Origin: Lepus europaeus
Taxonomy: Eukaryota; Chordata; Mammalia; Lagomorpha; Leporidae
DNA: 64,000 bases
Direction: 5' to 3'
Assembly: GCF_033115175.1 (NCBI RefSeq)
Contig: NC_084835.1
Span: 96,130,448-96,194,447, forward strand
The position numbers were made by a program, and so were the translations under genes. Shown piece after piece: positions 1-12,628 of this stretch. The notes under the pieces were generated by a model. It was not told the origin of the DNA. It ran no database searches and saw only the letters and a program-made list of their open reading frames with translations. How positions within the stretch are numbered: the first letter of the stretch is position 1; each line of letters begins with the position of its first letter.

Positions 1-2283
1 CATGTCTCCCTTTTTAATCTTTGGATCTTAAAAAATACAGAAGCAAATCCATTAAGTATTCTAAGATGAGGCCGCTTTCTAACAGCTGAAAACCAGGGAG
101 ACAGGAGATGGGGAAAACAGGGCCACAGGGGATAGAAAACGAAGCTGACATTTAGGCAAATCAAAATCGCATGACACGCAGTCTAGGAATTATTGGAACC
201 CCAAAATTTGGTTTACAAGTTTTTAATAACTTTGATTTTATGTTAAATGCCTGGATACCAGAAAGATAAAGCACAGGAAAATAACCCTTTAATTAAAAAA
301 ATTAAACTTTTAAAGTGTAACACTTTCAACAGTTTTCATTTTACACATAAAAAGTTCAATTTCCCTTTGCTTCTAACTTCCTGTATGTATGTAACTTGTA
401 GCAGCAAATTCCCCCTTCATCAACTGCAGAACAAGAAACCACAGTGGTTTGCAGGCCGCTAATTCCGCTACAGATGAAAGCATTCAATTATCACTATGAA
501 ATCCAATTCCTCAGAAAATGTGCTCGTGGTTGATAAGTACGGTTTTAAAATGTGGTGATACCCACATGCTATTATTCTAGATCTTGATTTAAACACTGGA
601 ATGAAGTAGCTGGTGGTTTTTGGGTAAAACAAAGACACTCATCTGTTTTTTCTTTTTCAATATAAAAGGGTAACCTAGACATTACAATAAAATATTTTAT
701 TAAGCCAGATGGCAAGTTAGACTTGTTTCAATTTTTTTTTTTTCTTTTCCACTGCAACCTAAACACATCTACCAACTGCAAACAGCCATTTATAAGTGGG
801 TCATCACTTGTATTAAACTCCTACTGATATGGCACTTATATTTTAAATAATGAGATCAAATACTGCTAGTAGCAAATCAGTATACAGATAAGCTCTCATG
901 AAAAAAACACCCCAGCAAAACATAAAATCAGAGTAAATGAATTTTTAGCTTAAGTTCAATGGAAGTGGTCTCAATAGAGAGCTGATGCTGGGCAGTAGTA
1001 AAGGTCTCATATGATTTGTTACATCTATAAAAAAAAAAAACTGCACAAATTTCAGGAAGTTCTCTAGATGGACAATCTCCAGCTAAAAGTGAGCAATCGG
1101 TAACAGTTTCACTAAGTAGACACACCAAAGGTTACCAGGGCATTTCTGTAACATCCCCGCCCCTTCCCTCACTCCCTGCCACGCAGCCCATCCTTGGCTG
1201 CATTATGGCTGGTGTCTCCCAACTCCTGACTTGGCCTGCCTAGGAGCTGAATCCTGTGGTAGGTTATGAAACCCCGGGCTTTCTGTCTGAGCTATGTGGT
1301 CTCTATTAGACGTGAGCTTCATGATAGCATGATAGCATCTGCCTCTCTTGTGGTCATCCATTTCCTGCTCACCACTTCAGCAGCAGCTCAGTAATGCTGT
1401 CACTTTCACGCACGTTCACACCCACAACAGTTGCAAGAACTCCTCTTGCCCTGCTTCAAGAGTGCTGTCCACCTGCAAATTCAGCGTGTCCTCAAACCCC
1501 GCACCAACTCGGCTCTGGCCCCGTGCTCCTGGATAGCATTTTCCAGAAGCACTTCTTCCTTCTCTGATCACATCCTCCCCACTACTGCGAGACTTGTCCA
1601 GTGATCTTACGGTCACATAGCACTGAGAGGTGCAGAGGCAGCCAACAAAACTATTGAAGGCGAATTATACAAACTAGCAAATCCCTATCATAAACGCCAT
1701 TTACCCTAGGACAGGATAAGGGCATGTAGCTTGAACTGGGGGTAAACTCACACTCATTCTCCGACAGTCCCTGAAGAGCATGCTTGGTCTATAATCACCT
1801 GACTTAATCTGCCTACTAGCACGACCAACAAGAATCAGTTAGGTAGTCCACACAAGTATTTCCATAACTGGTCACTACAACAAAAGGTACTTTTAATGTA
1901 TGAACACTGGCTAATTGTTCAATTCCTAAATTTGTGAGCTTTTAGCTTAGGCTCATTGTGTAACTTGATGATACATCAAAAAGGAAGCTGAAATCTTGAG
2001 TCTCCAGTGAAGCCAGTGCTTAAAATGACTGCACTGGGTTTCTGCAGTTTGATAGGAATACGCACGCCTCTTGCTACAACTGGGCTTTCAAAATAGTAAG
2101 AAAAGATCTCCCAAGTGGTTAGAGTGTCCCAAAGTAGCCTTTATATTTGCCCCTTCCTCTTTAGCCACTTGATGAGCACTGGAGTTACGGACATTGGGGC
2201 CATTATAAAACCTGCACAGATACCCAGTGTCCCTGTACGGCAGCCTAATCAGCAGGAAGTGCTCCCTGATGACACAAGGACTC
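1..2283. other. Distal 3' UTR or 3' flank, no recognised feature
   Basis: AT-rich with poly-A/T runs (731-743, 1030-1041). No gene is visible on either strand. Whether SMAD2 transcripts reach here is unknown. An AATAAA on the minus strand at 701-696 could be a distal signal. Confidence 0.6.
696..701 (-). terminator. Candidate distal poly(A) signal (AATAAA)
   Basis: A hexamer in a local AT palindrome (AATAAAATATTTTATT is readable on both strands). It would give an 11-kb 3' UTR. Speculative. Confidence 0.2.
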
Positions 2284-2593
2284 CAGGGGCGGGTGCTGTG
2301 GCAGAGAGTAAAGCAGCCGCCTGCAGTGCCAGCATCCCATATTGACACGGATTCGGTTCCTGGCTGCTCCACTTCTGATCCAGCTCTCTGCTGTGGCCTG
2401 GGGAAGCAGAAGGTGGCCCAAGTCCTTGGGCTCCTGCACCCACATGTCCGGGCTCCTGGATTCAGGTCGCCCAGCTCCAGCCATTGTGGCCATTTGGGGA
2501 GTGAACCAGTGGATGGAAGACCTCTCTCTTTCTCTCTGCCTCTCTGTAACTCCACCTTTCAAATAAATAAATTAAAAAATTAAATAAATAAAA
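2284..2593 (+). mobile_element. CSINE, full length
   Basis: A GGGCGGGTGCTGTGG-type head, the internal CATCCCATATTG and TGGAAGACCTCTCTC blocks, and an AAATAAATAAATT tail. The imperfect flanking repeat GGACTCCAG/GGGCTCCAG is a likely TSD. Confidence 0.9.
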
Positions 2594-2751
2594 GGGCTCC
2601 AGTTCCTTGTTAGCTCAAGGGAAGTTGTGGTTCAATGTTGGAAGATTCCTTTCAGATTGTTTATAGCTGTGTGTTATAGAATATTAGTAGTAAACCTGTT
2701 CCAGTTATCTACTGATTAAAAAAATTTCAGGATGATAAAACTGTGAGGATG

Positions 2752-2918
2752 TCTTTTTTTAAAATATTTATTTGAAAGGCAGAGTTATAGAAAGGTCTTC
2801 CATCTGCTAGCTCACTCCCCAAATGGCTACAAGAGCCAGAACTGTGCAGATCTGAAGCCAGGAGCTTCTTCTGGGTCTCCACATGAGTGTAGGGGCCCAG
2901 GGATTTGGGCCATTTTCA
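2752..2918 (-). mobile_element. CSINE, 5'-truncated
   Basis: An inverted tail (AAATATTTATTTGAAAGGCAG) leads into the body up to the GGGCCATTTT block, and the head half is missing. Confidence 0.85.
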
Positions 2919-4458
2919 ATAGGCCTTTTAAAAACCAAGTGGTATTTCCTTTCATGCTAAAAATGCATTTCCAGAGTAAACTTGAACTCCACCTTCTGAT
3001 TTTTGTTTCCAGCACAGATCTTGTTGTTTAGATCACTAACCTGGCCTATGCAAGCTATGAGATAAGCTAAACTGTAACACCATCAGGGGTGGGGGGAGGG
3101 GATGATACTAAACAGTGGGGGGGAGTGGTCTTTTTGTATAACATCGAATATAAAACACAAAGTGCACTGTTCAGATCACTTCTGTATGTGGAGTACACAC
3201 ATCACGTGTTTTCTGTTCCCAGAGGACTTAAAAAGCATCAGTTTAAATATGTCAAGGAACATCATTAAAAAGTAGTCCCACAACGAGGTGAACAACTCCA
3301 ATGGCTCTTCCTTTAATGCTGGGGAAACTGGCCACCTTTCACTGGTGACAGCACAGAAGTAGAGCGCACACAAAGTAAAAGGAGAAAGCACACACGGATG
3401 TACACAAAGTATACCCAAACTGACCAGAGTCACAGGACACTGAAGCAATGCTTTCTTAAGCAGAATGAGATATATATATATTTTTTTGGTACTTTAAATG
3501 GACTAAAATATTTGGTGTGGGTGGGGGAAGGAAATCAGTATTTCACAATTTTCACTTGAGAACCAGCTGCCATAAAGGCTCAGCTCCCCGTAACAATACA
3601 AAGGAACCACATCTTACTGCGGACAAGCATCGGCTGAAGGCTTCCAAGGAGCACAGTTACCAACCCCACTGCAGTGCAGAGGATGTGGCCACACAGGACA
3701 AGCAGAGGGAGGTGAGGACAGTCTGCAGCCATCACAGCGCCTGCCCCGTTACTGCCGTGTGACCAAGAGCTCGCCTCACGCGCCTGCCGTCCTGCCTGGG
3801 ACACACCTCAGGAGGACGGAGGACAGTCACCGCTCCCTCTGCGTCAGGACTCGCCACCGCCTGCTCACTCCCTGCAACTCACATTCACCAAGAACCAACA
3901 GAAGACCACATCCTGGCTTCTTGAGCAGGGCAGACTGGAAAATGCAGTGGAGGCCAGAGCATCAGAAGTCATAGTTTCCCTTGCAAGAGAAGAAATCCAT
4001 AACCACACTCAGTTTTCCTTAACTGCGGAAAAAGGGAAATTTAACCCCGTAGGGACAGGATTCACACCCAGGTGCTGAAAAACTTAACCTTGTTACCTAT
4101 TCTCTTCGTAGCAGAGCACCAGTGCCTTCTGCTGGTACCCTTTACTCTCAACGCTGTGTTGGTGCCTTAAGCTAGGATCGGTCATAAACTCACAGCAATG
4201 AGTGATGGGAGGACACAGATCCAAGAAACTAACGGAAGTGAAGACAGCCAAAGGGCAGCTAAACAGCGGCCATGACCATGTCCATCTAAGATCAACTCTA
4301 CTTGGGGTGCCAGGGGCAGGCCTGTGTTTAGCACTGAAACTCCTACAAGCAGGGAACCCCCTCAGGCCCAGCATCAGGGCAGCTAGTCAGCCTAACACCA
4401 CTGGCTCCTTCCTTTGTATCACCTAAGACAAGACAAAGATTTTCAAGAGTGTAAGGCA
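2919..4458. other. Unassigned, distal 3' UTR or flank
   Basis: Single-copy-looking sequence between SINEs. It contains G-rich runs near 3086-3127 and a moderately GC-rich part at 3700-3960 whose short ORFs have no recognisable product. Confidence 0.5.
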
Positions 4459-4785
4459 AGGGGCCAGCGCTGTGGAGCAGGTGAATCCTCCGCCTGTCAC
4501 GACGCCGGCATCCCATACGGGGGCTGGTTCTAGTCTCGGCTTCTCTTCTGATCCCGCTCTCTGCTGTGGCCTGGGAAAGCAGTAGAAGATGGCCCAAACG
4601 CTTTGGCCCCTGCACCCATGTGGGAGACCCGGAAGAAACTCCTGGTTCCTGGCTTTGGATCGGCTCAGCTCCAGCTGTGGCAGCCATTTGGGGAGTGAAC
4701 CAGTGGATGGAAGACCTTTCTCTCTTTCTCACCACTGTCTGTAATTCTCCCTCTTAAATAAATAAAATCTTAAAAGAAAAAATAA
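4459..4785 (+). mobile_element. CSINE, full length
   Basis: Head GGGGCCAGCGCTGTGG, internal CATCCCATACGG block and an AAATAAATAAAATC tail. Confidence 0.93.
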
Positions 4786-5453
4786 ACAATCCCAGCCGCA
4801 CCTCTCAGTGCTTTTGTGATTTCAGTCCTCCCAGTTCTATCCTTTAAAAACAAACAAACAAACAAACAAAAAAAGAGTGTAAGGTAAGCTTTAAGGGCAC
4901 TGGCCCCCAAAACATGCTTAGGTCACTTACTAATGGCTACTTCCTCCAAGCCTGTTCAGCAGCTAGTTATAACAGAGATCTCTAAGTTAAAGGTATTAAC
5001 TTGAAGAGTAGTTGGTAGAAACTTAGCCATTTAGTGAGCAGTGTGCAGAATTCACTCGAAGATAAACCTTTTAAAGCTTCTGGCTTTGTCCAGTTATTCG
5101 GCATTTTACTGTTATCTTCTTGAGGTTCTCAGAGCTAAGTGAATAATCCGGTTTTGCATGTCTTTTCACATACTTTTTTTAGGTGAGAGCATTCTATGCC
5201 AGCTATTCCCCACATTCTTGCTTCATATACTGAAGGAGGGCTGCCAGCTGGAGCCAGCTCCCCGGTTACGAAGGACCAGGATTACGCCATTGTGCACCGC
5301 GCTCTGCGAGCAGCTCTGCCCTTGGGAAAGGATATTCTCAGATCTGAACATCTGAGTTTTGCCTGCAGTGCTGTGGTCTAGTTCAACAACTAAAGAACCG
5401 CTTTCATCTTCACCTCTAGTTTTTCTTGACTTAACCTGCTTGTGTAAAATGAA

Positions 5454-5577
5454 GTCTCTCAGGTTCACTATCACTCCTAAAAAGATGCAATGCGTGTGCA
5501 TTCCAGTCAGCATCAGTCTCTCAGGTTCACTATCGCTCCTAAAAAGACGCAATGCGTATGCATTTCAGTCAGCATCA
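5454..5577. repeat. 62-bp tandem duplication, two copies
   Basis: Copies at 5454-5515 and 5516-5577 begin GTCTCTCAGGTTCACTATC and end CAGCATCA. They differ at four positions, all transitions. Confidence 0.95.
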
Positions 5578-6770
5578 CAAAAACAAAAATGAAGCCTGCA
5601 GCATAAGCAGTTGCAGAAATGATATATGTGGGCTCCGCATTTTGGCAGGATTTTTTTAATAAAAAAGTCCTAATTCATGCACGCTACCTTTTGCTACATG
5701 TAATAATCCTTTCTCCCCATTAAATTAAGCCATGTATGCTGTGTATCAGTTACATAACCGACAAACGATGACATTCTTGAAGCAGGGACGTATGTTCACC
5801 AGAAAAGGATCCTAACTCTTTCTCACCAAATTTTTTCCAGTTTGAATAACCCAAGAATGCTATTAATGAGAGTGGCAGAGACATTTTCTTAGCGACTTAC
5901 TGAGAAGAAGAAAAATCTCACCGGGAGAACAGAAACTTTAAGACTTCTATTTCTACAAATGTTGAAACCCAACTTTATGCTACAGCATTGTAAAGGGTAG
6001 AACTTAATATAGAACTGGGAATATGGCAAGTTACCTAGTGACTAACACTGTAAAATAGCCAAAAACTTTAAAGACACAGGGAGAAAGAACAGTGAGATGC
6101 AAAATACATATTTAAGTAATTTTCTAATTTTAAGATCTCACTTTTGTTCTTAAGTCACCATATATGGATTTCATTGTTCAATAAATTATCATTTTTAACT
6201 ACAAACAGGAAGTAAATCCCTCTCCCCTCACCTAAAAGAGCACACGGCAAATTCTGGAGAAACCCAAGAGCTCTTTTTTCTTTTTTTAGGAGGGTAGCAC
6301 AATGCCATTTTTTAAAAAAATCTTTTGAAGAAAAATCTGTTTTCTTAGTGGAATCAATAACTCCTCTTCCTCCCCATGCGGAGTGACAGTCTACTTCTAA
6401 GAGGCCCTTGCACCTTAAGCAACGGTGCCCTTAGGGGGCCCATTATGTTCTCATGGCAACAAACCACCTGACACTGAAGTTAGCCCAGGTTATCAAACTC
6501 TGGCCAGATACCCTGTGGGTCAGGGATGGCCCACAGGCCTTGGAAAGTCCATTTGCATTGAGCAAGTGGCCTGAACCACTTAAGGGCTATCATTAGATAC
6601 AGAACTTGAGGTGGTACTTCCCAGTATTAAGCAACACTACTACACTGGAGGGAAGAGGTTGTAAGGAGGAAACCACCTAAGATAATCAAATAAAGAGGAA
6701 AGTGAATTTTAGGCCATCACAGTGCAGATAACCATGGCATGTGTAACTCGGTGGGAGTCCACGGCAGTGC

Positions 6771-6776
6771 TTTATT
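6771..6776 (-). terminator. Candidate SMAD2 poly(A) signal (AATAAA)
   Basis: The minus strand reads CCAATAAAGCACTG here, a canonical hexamer outside any repeat, with a G/T-containing stretch following within 40 nt. It lies 5.3 kb after the stop codon. Whether it is used cannot be seen. Confidence 0.35.
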
Positions 6777-6828
6777 GGCTGTTGTAAACTCCACTTAGGA
6801 TTCTTACTTGTCACGCTGCCTAAGAATG

Positions 6829-6837
6829 TAATGCTAA
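6829..6837 (-). promoter_or_regulatory. Candidate miR-155-5p target site
   Basis: The minus strand reads TTAGCATTA, complementary to miR-155-5p nucleotides 2-10. SMAD2 is a reported miR-155 target. The site lies in the probable 3' UTR just before the 6771 poly(A) signal. Confidence 0.35.
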
Positions 6838-7746
6838 CTCAACTGCCAAATTAGGACTCTGGCGGAATAAAAGCCAAATTACTCTGCTGGTCTGTCAATG
6901 ACAGGACGGTGTCGGCAAGCAAATGAAGAACTTTTTACTGACACCTGAGATTCAAACAACAGAAGCATTTAACACTGACTGCTGAAATGACTCCAACTTG
7001 GTGTTTCTATAAGTGTACTGTACATATGCACATATGTACGTGCATGTATATGCACATCATAAACCATACTTCATACTAAAAAGGTAGAAGCAGTTCTGCC
7101 ATATTTAAAGTCAGCTATACATAATATCCAGAACAAAACAGTCGCTGCTGAAGAAATTACGAGAACCCATGAAACAAGTTCTTTCCATAGAGGCTACCAT
7201 GGGACTATTTCCTGGTGGTGAGGTTCACAGCACAGGAATTCTACTCCGAGAGATAATCTGCCCCTCAATCCTCACATACACACAAGGTAAGTCTACAGAG
7301 AAAAAATATTCACAAAAACTTGAAAACTAAGATATAAAAGGAACTCAACAGCAGGATTCTTTGTGCCTCTGGGAACTACACACTGTCATCATTACTCCTG
7401 ATAGTACCAAACACAATCATCTAATGTGCCCCAAGATGGAAGGTGGGCTAGTATCGTAAGGAAAACACCGGCTGCAATGCCAGAGACACTGACAATCGTA
7501 AACCAGAACCTGGCCATTTACGGTACCTGCCAGACGTGCAGCTACACGGAACATCTGAACCCTGTGAAGATTTAAGGGGCTGACCAATTGGATAACTACT
7601 ACTTCATGATGAAAAAACTACACTCTGGGCATGGAAAGCACCTTCCTTTTTGGTTAACAGTAAAATCCCAGGGGCAGAATCATTCTGCTATATGCAGATA
7701 AAACATGGTTGACAGGGCCAGGGACACCAGTGAGTGCCACTTGGAT

Positions 7747-8073
7747 TTTTTTTTTTTTTTTTTAATTTGACAGAGTTAGACACTGAGAGAGGAGAGAGAG
7801 ACAGACAGACAGAAATGTCTTCCTTCCATTGGTTCATCCCCCAAATGGCCACTATGGCCGTAGCTACGCCGAACCGCAGCCAGGAGCCAGGTGCTTCCTC
7901 CTGGTCTCCCATGTGGGTGCGGGGACCAAGCGCTTGGGCCATTCTCCACTGCCCTCCCGGGCCACAGCAGAGAGCTGGACTGGAAGAGGAGCAACCGGGA
8001 CTAGAACTGGAGCCCATATGGGATGCCGGTGCCGCAGGCGGAGGATTAACCAAGTGAGCCACGGCGCCGGCCC
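7747..8073 (-). mobile_element. Young CSINE with TSD
   Basis: A long T-run, then TTTGACAGAGTTAGACACTG, ending CACGGCGCCGGCCC. The TSD TTGGAT is at 7741-7746 and 8074-8079. It is sense to SMAD2 and probably inside its 3' UTR. Confidence 0.93.
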
Positions 8074-11000
8074 TTGGATATTTGTTATCAGGAGAAAGGG
8101 AGGAAGAATAAAACTCAATTGCTGAATATTAAGGAGTTACTAAAACACACGGAGAAAAGTAAGCAGGCAATAATTCGAGATGCCAAAGCATCAATGCTGT
8201 AGACAAGGGGAAGAGCAAAGTCTGTCGTTGTTCATGTCCACAGATTACTCAGTTATTCTTAAAGGACACTTACTGGGGAGGGGCTGGAATGGGAGGGTAA
8301 ATTGGAAATCTCAAAGCAAAGATTGTACATAAAGACTGATCTTAAGATTGTCCAGTGTTACTGTATATCCCACCACCAACTCATTTAACCCTGAGACCAA
8401 GAATACCTAATACTGAATCAGTGCTCTAAGTATTAGTAATTAAAATAAAGCTATCTCAAAGAAAAGCTTTGGAAGAGGCAGAGAAACTAACTGGGTATAT
8501 ATTCTCTTTTATACAACTAGAAGAGACCAGACTGATTGTTTTTCACCATCAAAATCTTAGTCTTGGTGAAACTGACAAAAAAGGCACAAATAAAGCAAAA
8601 CTAAAGTAATTTTAACAAAGGAGGAAAACATGATGATGTATAATGCAGATCAAACACCACTGGATGTGGCTGAAGGTAGAAAATATACTGAGATGTTATA
8701 CAACCTGTAAATATAGACTCAGAATACAGGAGGGACTGCACAGTAAGAATATTCAGTCAGCGAGAAAAACCAGGCCGATTTGCTCCTGGCAAGGTGACAG
8801 GTCCTGATCTGCGAGCCAGGACCGTGGCGGTGTGACCTTCTACTACTCCACATCTATCACAGTGGCCGGCGAGATAGGCACCAGCACACGTGTAGCAGCA
8901 GAACGAAAGCACCACGTGTCATCAGGGGGATGATGGAGTTCAAACAGTCTAGACTGCTCTGAAGCGGAGGAACACATCACAGCCGCAGCACCAAAAGGGT
9001 GGCCCAAATTCAGATTCTCTAAGTCCAACCTGTGCTTACAAAGACTACTCTAACTTTTCCTTTTAAGCAGTGACATTTTTGCCCTCCCCCAAAATATCCT
9101 GTGTATAAAACCCAAGCTGCTACAGGTCAAACCAAAGTCACTGGGGAACTCCCCCAGGCTCTAGCCCCCTCAGCCAGCCCCACAACTGTCTCTCGAAACC
9201 CCCCGGGAAGACTAGTGCTTATCCTAGAACTGTGGTAGCAGCCTGGCTGCTTTGCTGTCAGCTATGAAAATATACTGTTAATACAGTGAAGGATAAATTG
9301 TGAATACTGTTGCTAATTTAAACAATGATTACAATTCAAGAGAGGGGACTCTTGTCACCTGGAATAAAAATCACCCCTGAAAAGGAAAAATAAATCTACC
9401 AGTTTTAGGCAACAGTAGGCAAAAATATAAAGCAAAAGAGAATCCCATTTGAAAAGCAAGTAAGATAGTGAAACAGATTCACAAAAATGTAATCCCCATG
9501 ATGAAGCCAGGTGCTTAACAGGTATATCGGCTCAACACAACAGGTGCTTCTGCAGAGTGAAGTGTCTGTTTCCTACTGCACAGAAAAACCCCACCAGAGT
9601 TATGGAGATGCTCTCCGCTACAGAAGTGCCCGAAGTGGCACCGCGTCACTTAACATGTCTGTCAGACTAACTGCCAGAACTTTCTACCACTTCCAACGTT
9701 GTTCTCTGACCCCAACTCTGTCCCCCATCACTAAAAGTCCTCAAGTAAATAAAGACTTTCAAAGAGGGGCAGAGGCTCCACTGGTCATCTCCAGCGGGCC
9801 CGACAGCGATGACCCCTGGGACACTGACTAATCACAAGATGGGCAGCGGGGAGCAGGAAGTCTAGAAGCAAGCAGCAGAATGGGGGGACACGTGCAAGGA
9901 AGTGGTACTGACCTGGTGCAAATGAGCAATGTGCACATCAGAGTTTCAGGAAGAAGAGATGTTAGTGAGAATGACACCAAGCAGTCTACCACAAAATAAG
10001 GCCCCTTCAATGTCATATAAACTGTGCCGATCTTCAGGTCTGGATTAGCGCAGCTCATTCTGTACAGAGCATCAGTGCCCGAGAACCAGCCTCCGAGAGG
10101 CACGCTGTTCTCATCAGCAGCAATGCGTATTCCCCTGGCTCGTCCCACGGCTCACGCTCGCGCCCTCTAAGTCAGGGGCTGGTCCAGCACCACGTCCTTC
10201 CAGAAGCTGCCCAGACGGCCCACTGGAAGCAAACCATCTGCTAGTCTGCAGCACAGCAATCTGCTTACCTCCTTCGTAGGCTGAGTAAGGGTTTGATAAC
10301 TGCTATCAAGAAAGGCCGGGGCCACTAGCTGTCTTGTTCACCCTCACCCCAAATCTAAGACAGCTCCCAGCATGTAACAGGTGAACAATGAATACTTGTT
10401 GAATGAATAAAACATTCCTAATCCAAATGTACATGAACACATACATACGTAAGTACAGGAAAATGGGAGAGTATCCAACAGAAAACCACCAAATGCTGAA
10501 GGTATCAAAAACGATGTCTGTACACAGATAAAGGTGAATATGGTTTCAAAGAATAAGTATCAAAGATATCTTCAGAACTCAGGACTGGCTATCTTCCATT
10601 TCTTCCAAGACGAGAGAAATGTTTGCACAGCAGTGAGTCACCGGGTGGCTGTAGAAGGGGCCACTGCCACGGCTGCACACTCCTCTCCCGGCAGACACAC
10701 AAGATGGCCAACCACGTACCCAGAGCAACAGCTCAGACTGCACATAATTTTAAGCTGAAAATCTTGTTAAACAGATTCTCCCTCACCGTCTAAAATTCTG
10801 AATTCCTAACATATAAAATAACATTTGATTTATAAACCGAACACAACATACTTGTTGGTCCTTATCTGCTAACCATGCCTCAGCATTGCTTTCCTAGGTA
10901 TTTCACAGAAGCAATTACATTTCCCAAAGGTCCATTTCACAATACAATCTGCTAAACTAAACCCAATGAAACTACTCAAAAGACCAGAAGGCCTGTGTTG

Positions 11001-11490
11001 GATTACTTTAAAACACCTTTTCAAAAAGGGTATTTATACTTATGATCAGAATTTTTTAAAAATTAGGATAAACTGCTGAAGTAATTCTAGCATATCCCTG
11101 AAAATAATTATACTGCTACTTGTGCATTTTTTTAATGAAATGAGGAGATAAATCCATAAACTACTAAGTTATACAAGTCAATTCTTGTCTGGTGCAATTA
11201 GGTTGTAAGGCAAAGGGACTTAATCCATAGACACTTACACTGTACTCCAGAATCAACTGGTGCTGGCTCTGTCAGTGCAGTATTACTGGCAATGATGTCA
11301 TGCTACACTGTTTTGGTATAAGAACAAAGTGGTAATGGAGATAAGAGGTTTGGAAAGATTTTCAGTATGGTTTCCTTATAATGAAACTTAGCAGTAAACA
11401 AACAAACACAAAAAGAATGAGTATTTAAGCCCACTGAACACATTAAGGTCAAGGATTTCAAAAATTAATCCACTTTTCTTCCCCCAAGAG

Positions 11491-11496
11491 TTTATT
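11491..11496 (-). terminator. Candidate proximal poly(A) signal (AATAAA)
   Basis: The minus strand carries AATAAACTC about 570 nt after the stop, within the conserved proximal 3' UTR. It would give a short SMAD2 mRNA. Confidence 0.3.
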
Positions 11497-12063
11497 TTTG
11501 GTAAAAGGCAGAAAAATTAGTTTTTCTACAAGGAAAATCTGCTTCTAAATGATAATTTGAAAATCTTGATATATATTATATATTAAAAAAGACACACAAA
11601 AATAACGGAGAAATGGGAATAACAGATTAGGTACTGTAACTTTATAAAGGCTTGCCTAGATCAAGAAGCAGCACACACACACCTCATTTATGCAAATTAA
11701 AAATGTGTATAAACAGCACAATACTGTGATACTGGATCATGATACATTACCTGTACACATTACTACTACTGTTATTAATAAACCTTTGGGACACGCAGTT
11801 TTATGCCCAACAAGACAGCATTAAGTCTTTAAAATCTTCTCTTCCTCCTTTATGGGAGGGTATTTCTAGACACTAATTTTCCCATCTAATATTCAAATAT
11901 AGGAAACAGATTCCACAAGGTGCTTTAACTGATGAGACCTCAAGTGCTGTTTTCTCTCTTGAATTTCTGGACAGTAAACAGTCCATGGGGACCATACACG
12001 AATACTATGATAGCAGAGCTGTTACACGGAGTCTGTCAATGGGACTTGACTGGTGCTGAAGCT

Positions 12064-12213
<150 letters not shown>

Positions 12214-12299
12214 TTATAAATTAAAACAACATGACTAGGTCTAGGCATATACGTTAAGAATTGAGAAATTAGAAGGCTGCATATACTAAAATCTAGTTT

Positions 12300-12541
12300 C
12301 TTTTTCTTTCATTTTTATCTGAGACAGATGGACAGTGAACACTCCCACCTGTCCAGAACAGCTGGGGCTGTGCCAAGGCCAGGTGGTGCCAAGGTGCCAT
12401 GAGCTGGGAATGCAATCCAGGTATCCCATGTGGGAACTCAATCACTTGAGTCTCCCCACTGCTGCCTCCCAGGGTCTGCATGAGCAGGAAGCTGAAGTTA
12501 GGAGCAAAAGTCAGAAACTGAACTCAAGCACCTAATATGGC
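12300..12541 (-). mobile_element. Old CSINE-related fragment
   Basis: Degenerate inverted C-repeat of the older type (ATCCCATGTGGG and CTGCTGCCTCCCAGG blocks, then AGCAGGAAGCTGAAG). Borders are approximate. Confidence 0.6.
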
Positions 12542-12628
12542 AATAATAATTAGTAATTAACTTTGGAAATCTCATTATTTTGAACCCTGTTGATCCTCAC
12601 AGTCAAGCAAGGTATTTCTAATGAATTT

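Larger units (their letters stand above)
4786..7746. other. Unassigned, distal 3' UTR or flank
   Basis: Contains a (CAAA)n run (4851-4875), a 62-bp tandem duplication (5454-5577), the candidate poly(A) signal (6771-6776) and alternating purine-pyrimidine sequence around 7018-7060. No gene was found. Confidence 0.5.
6750..12063 (-). other. SMAD2: SMAD2 3' UTR (distal end uncertain)
   Basis: Sequence immediately 3' of the TAA stop agrees with my recollection of the mammalian SMAD2 3' UTR for about 2 kb (AT-rich, with the stretches around 11940-12060 and 11490-11900 clearly recognisable). SMAD2 mRNAs in other mammals carry a very long 3' UTR. The left border given here is only the first convincing distal AATAAA (6776-6771, minus strand). 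The UTR may end earlier, near 11491, or run on towards 700. One young SINE (7747-8073) lies inside this interval in the sense orientation. No long ORF in this interval is believable as a gene. Confidence 0.75.

Noticed and set aside
2088..2583. Overlapping ORFs of 74-155 codons on both strands
   Set aside because: They coincide with a CSINE. The same protein-like strings recur at every SINE copy, so they are repeat artefacts.
5454..5577. CRISPR-like repeat array
   Set aside because: Only two directly adjacent units without spacers, in a mammalian UTR/flank.
9511..9831. 106-codon plus-strand ORF, and the opposed 106-codon ORF at 9828-10148
   Set aside because: Both lie in the SMAD2 3' UTR. 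Neither has a recognisable domain or a supporting context, and single ORFs of this size are expected by chance.
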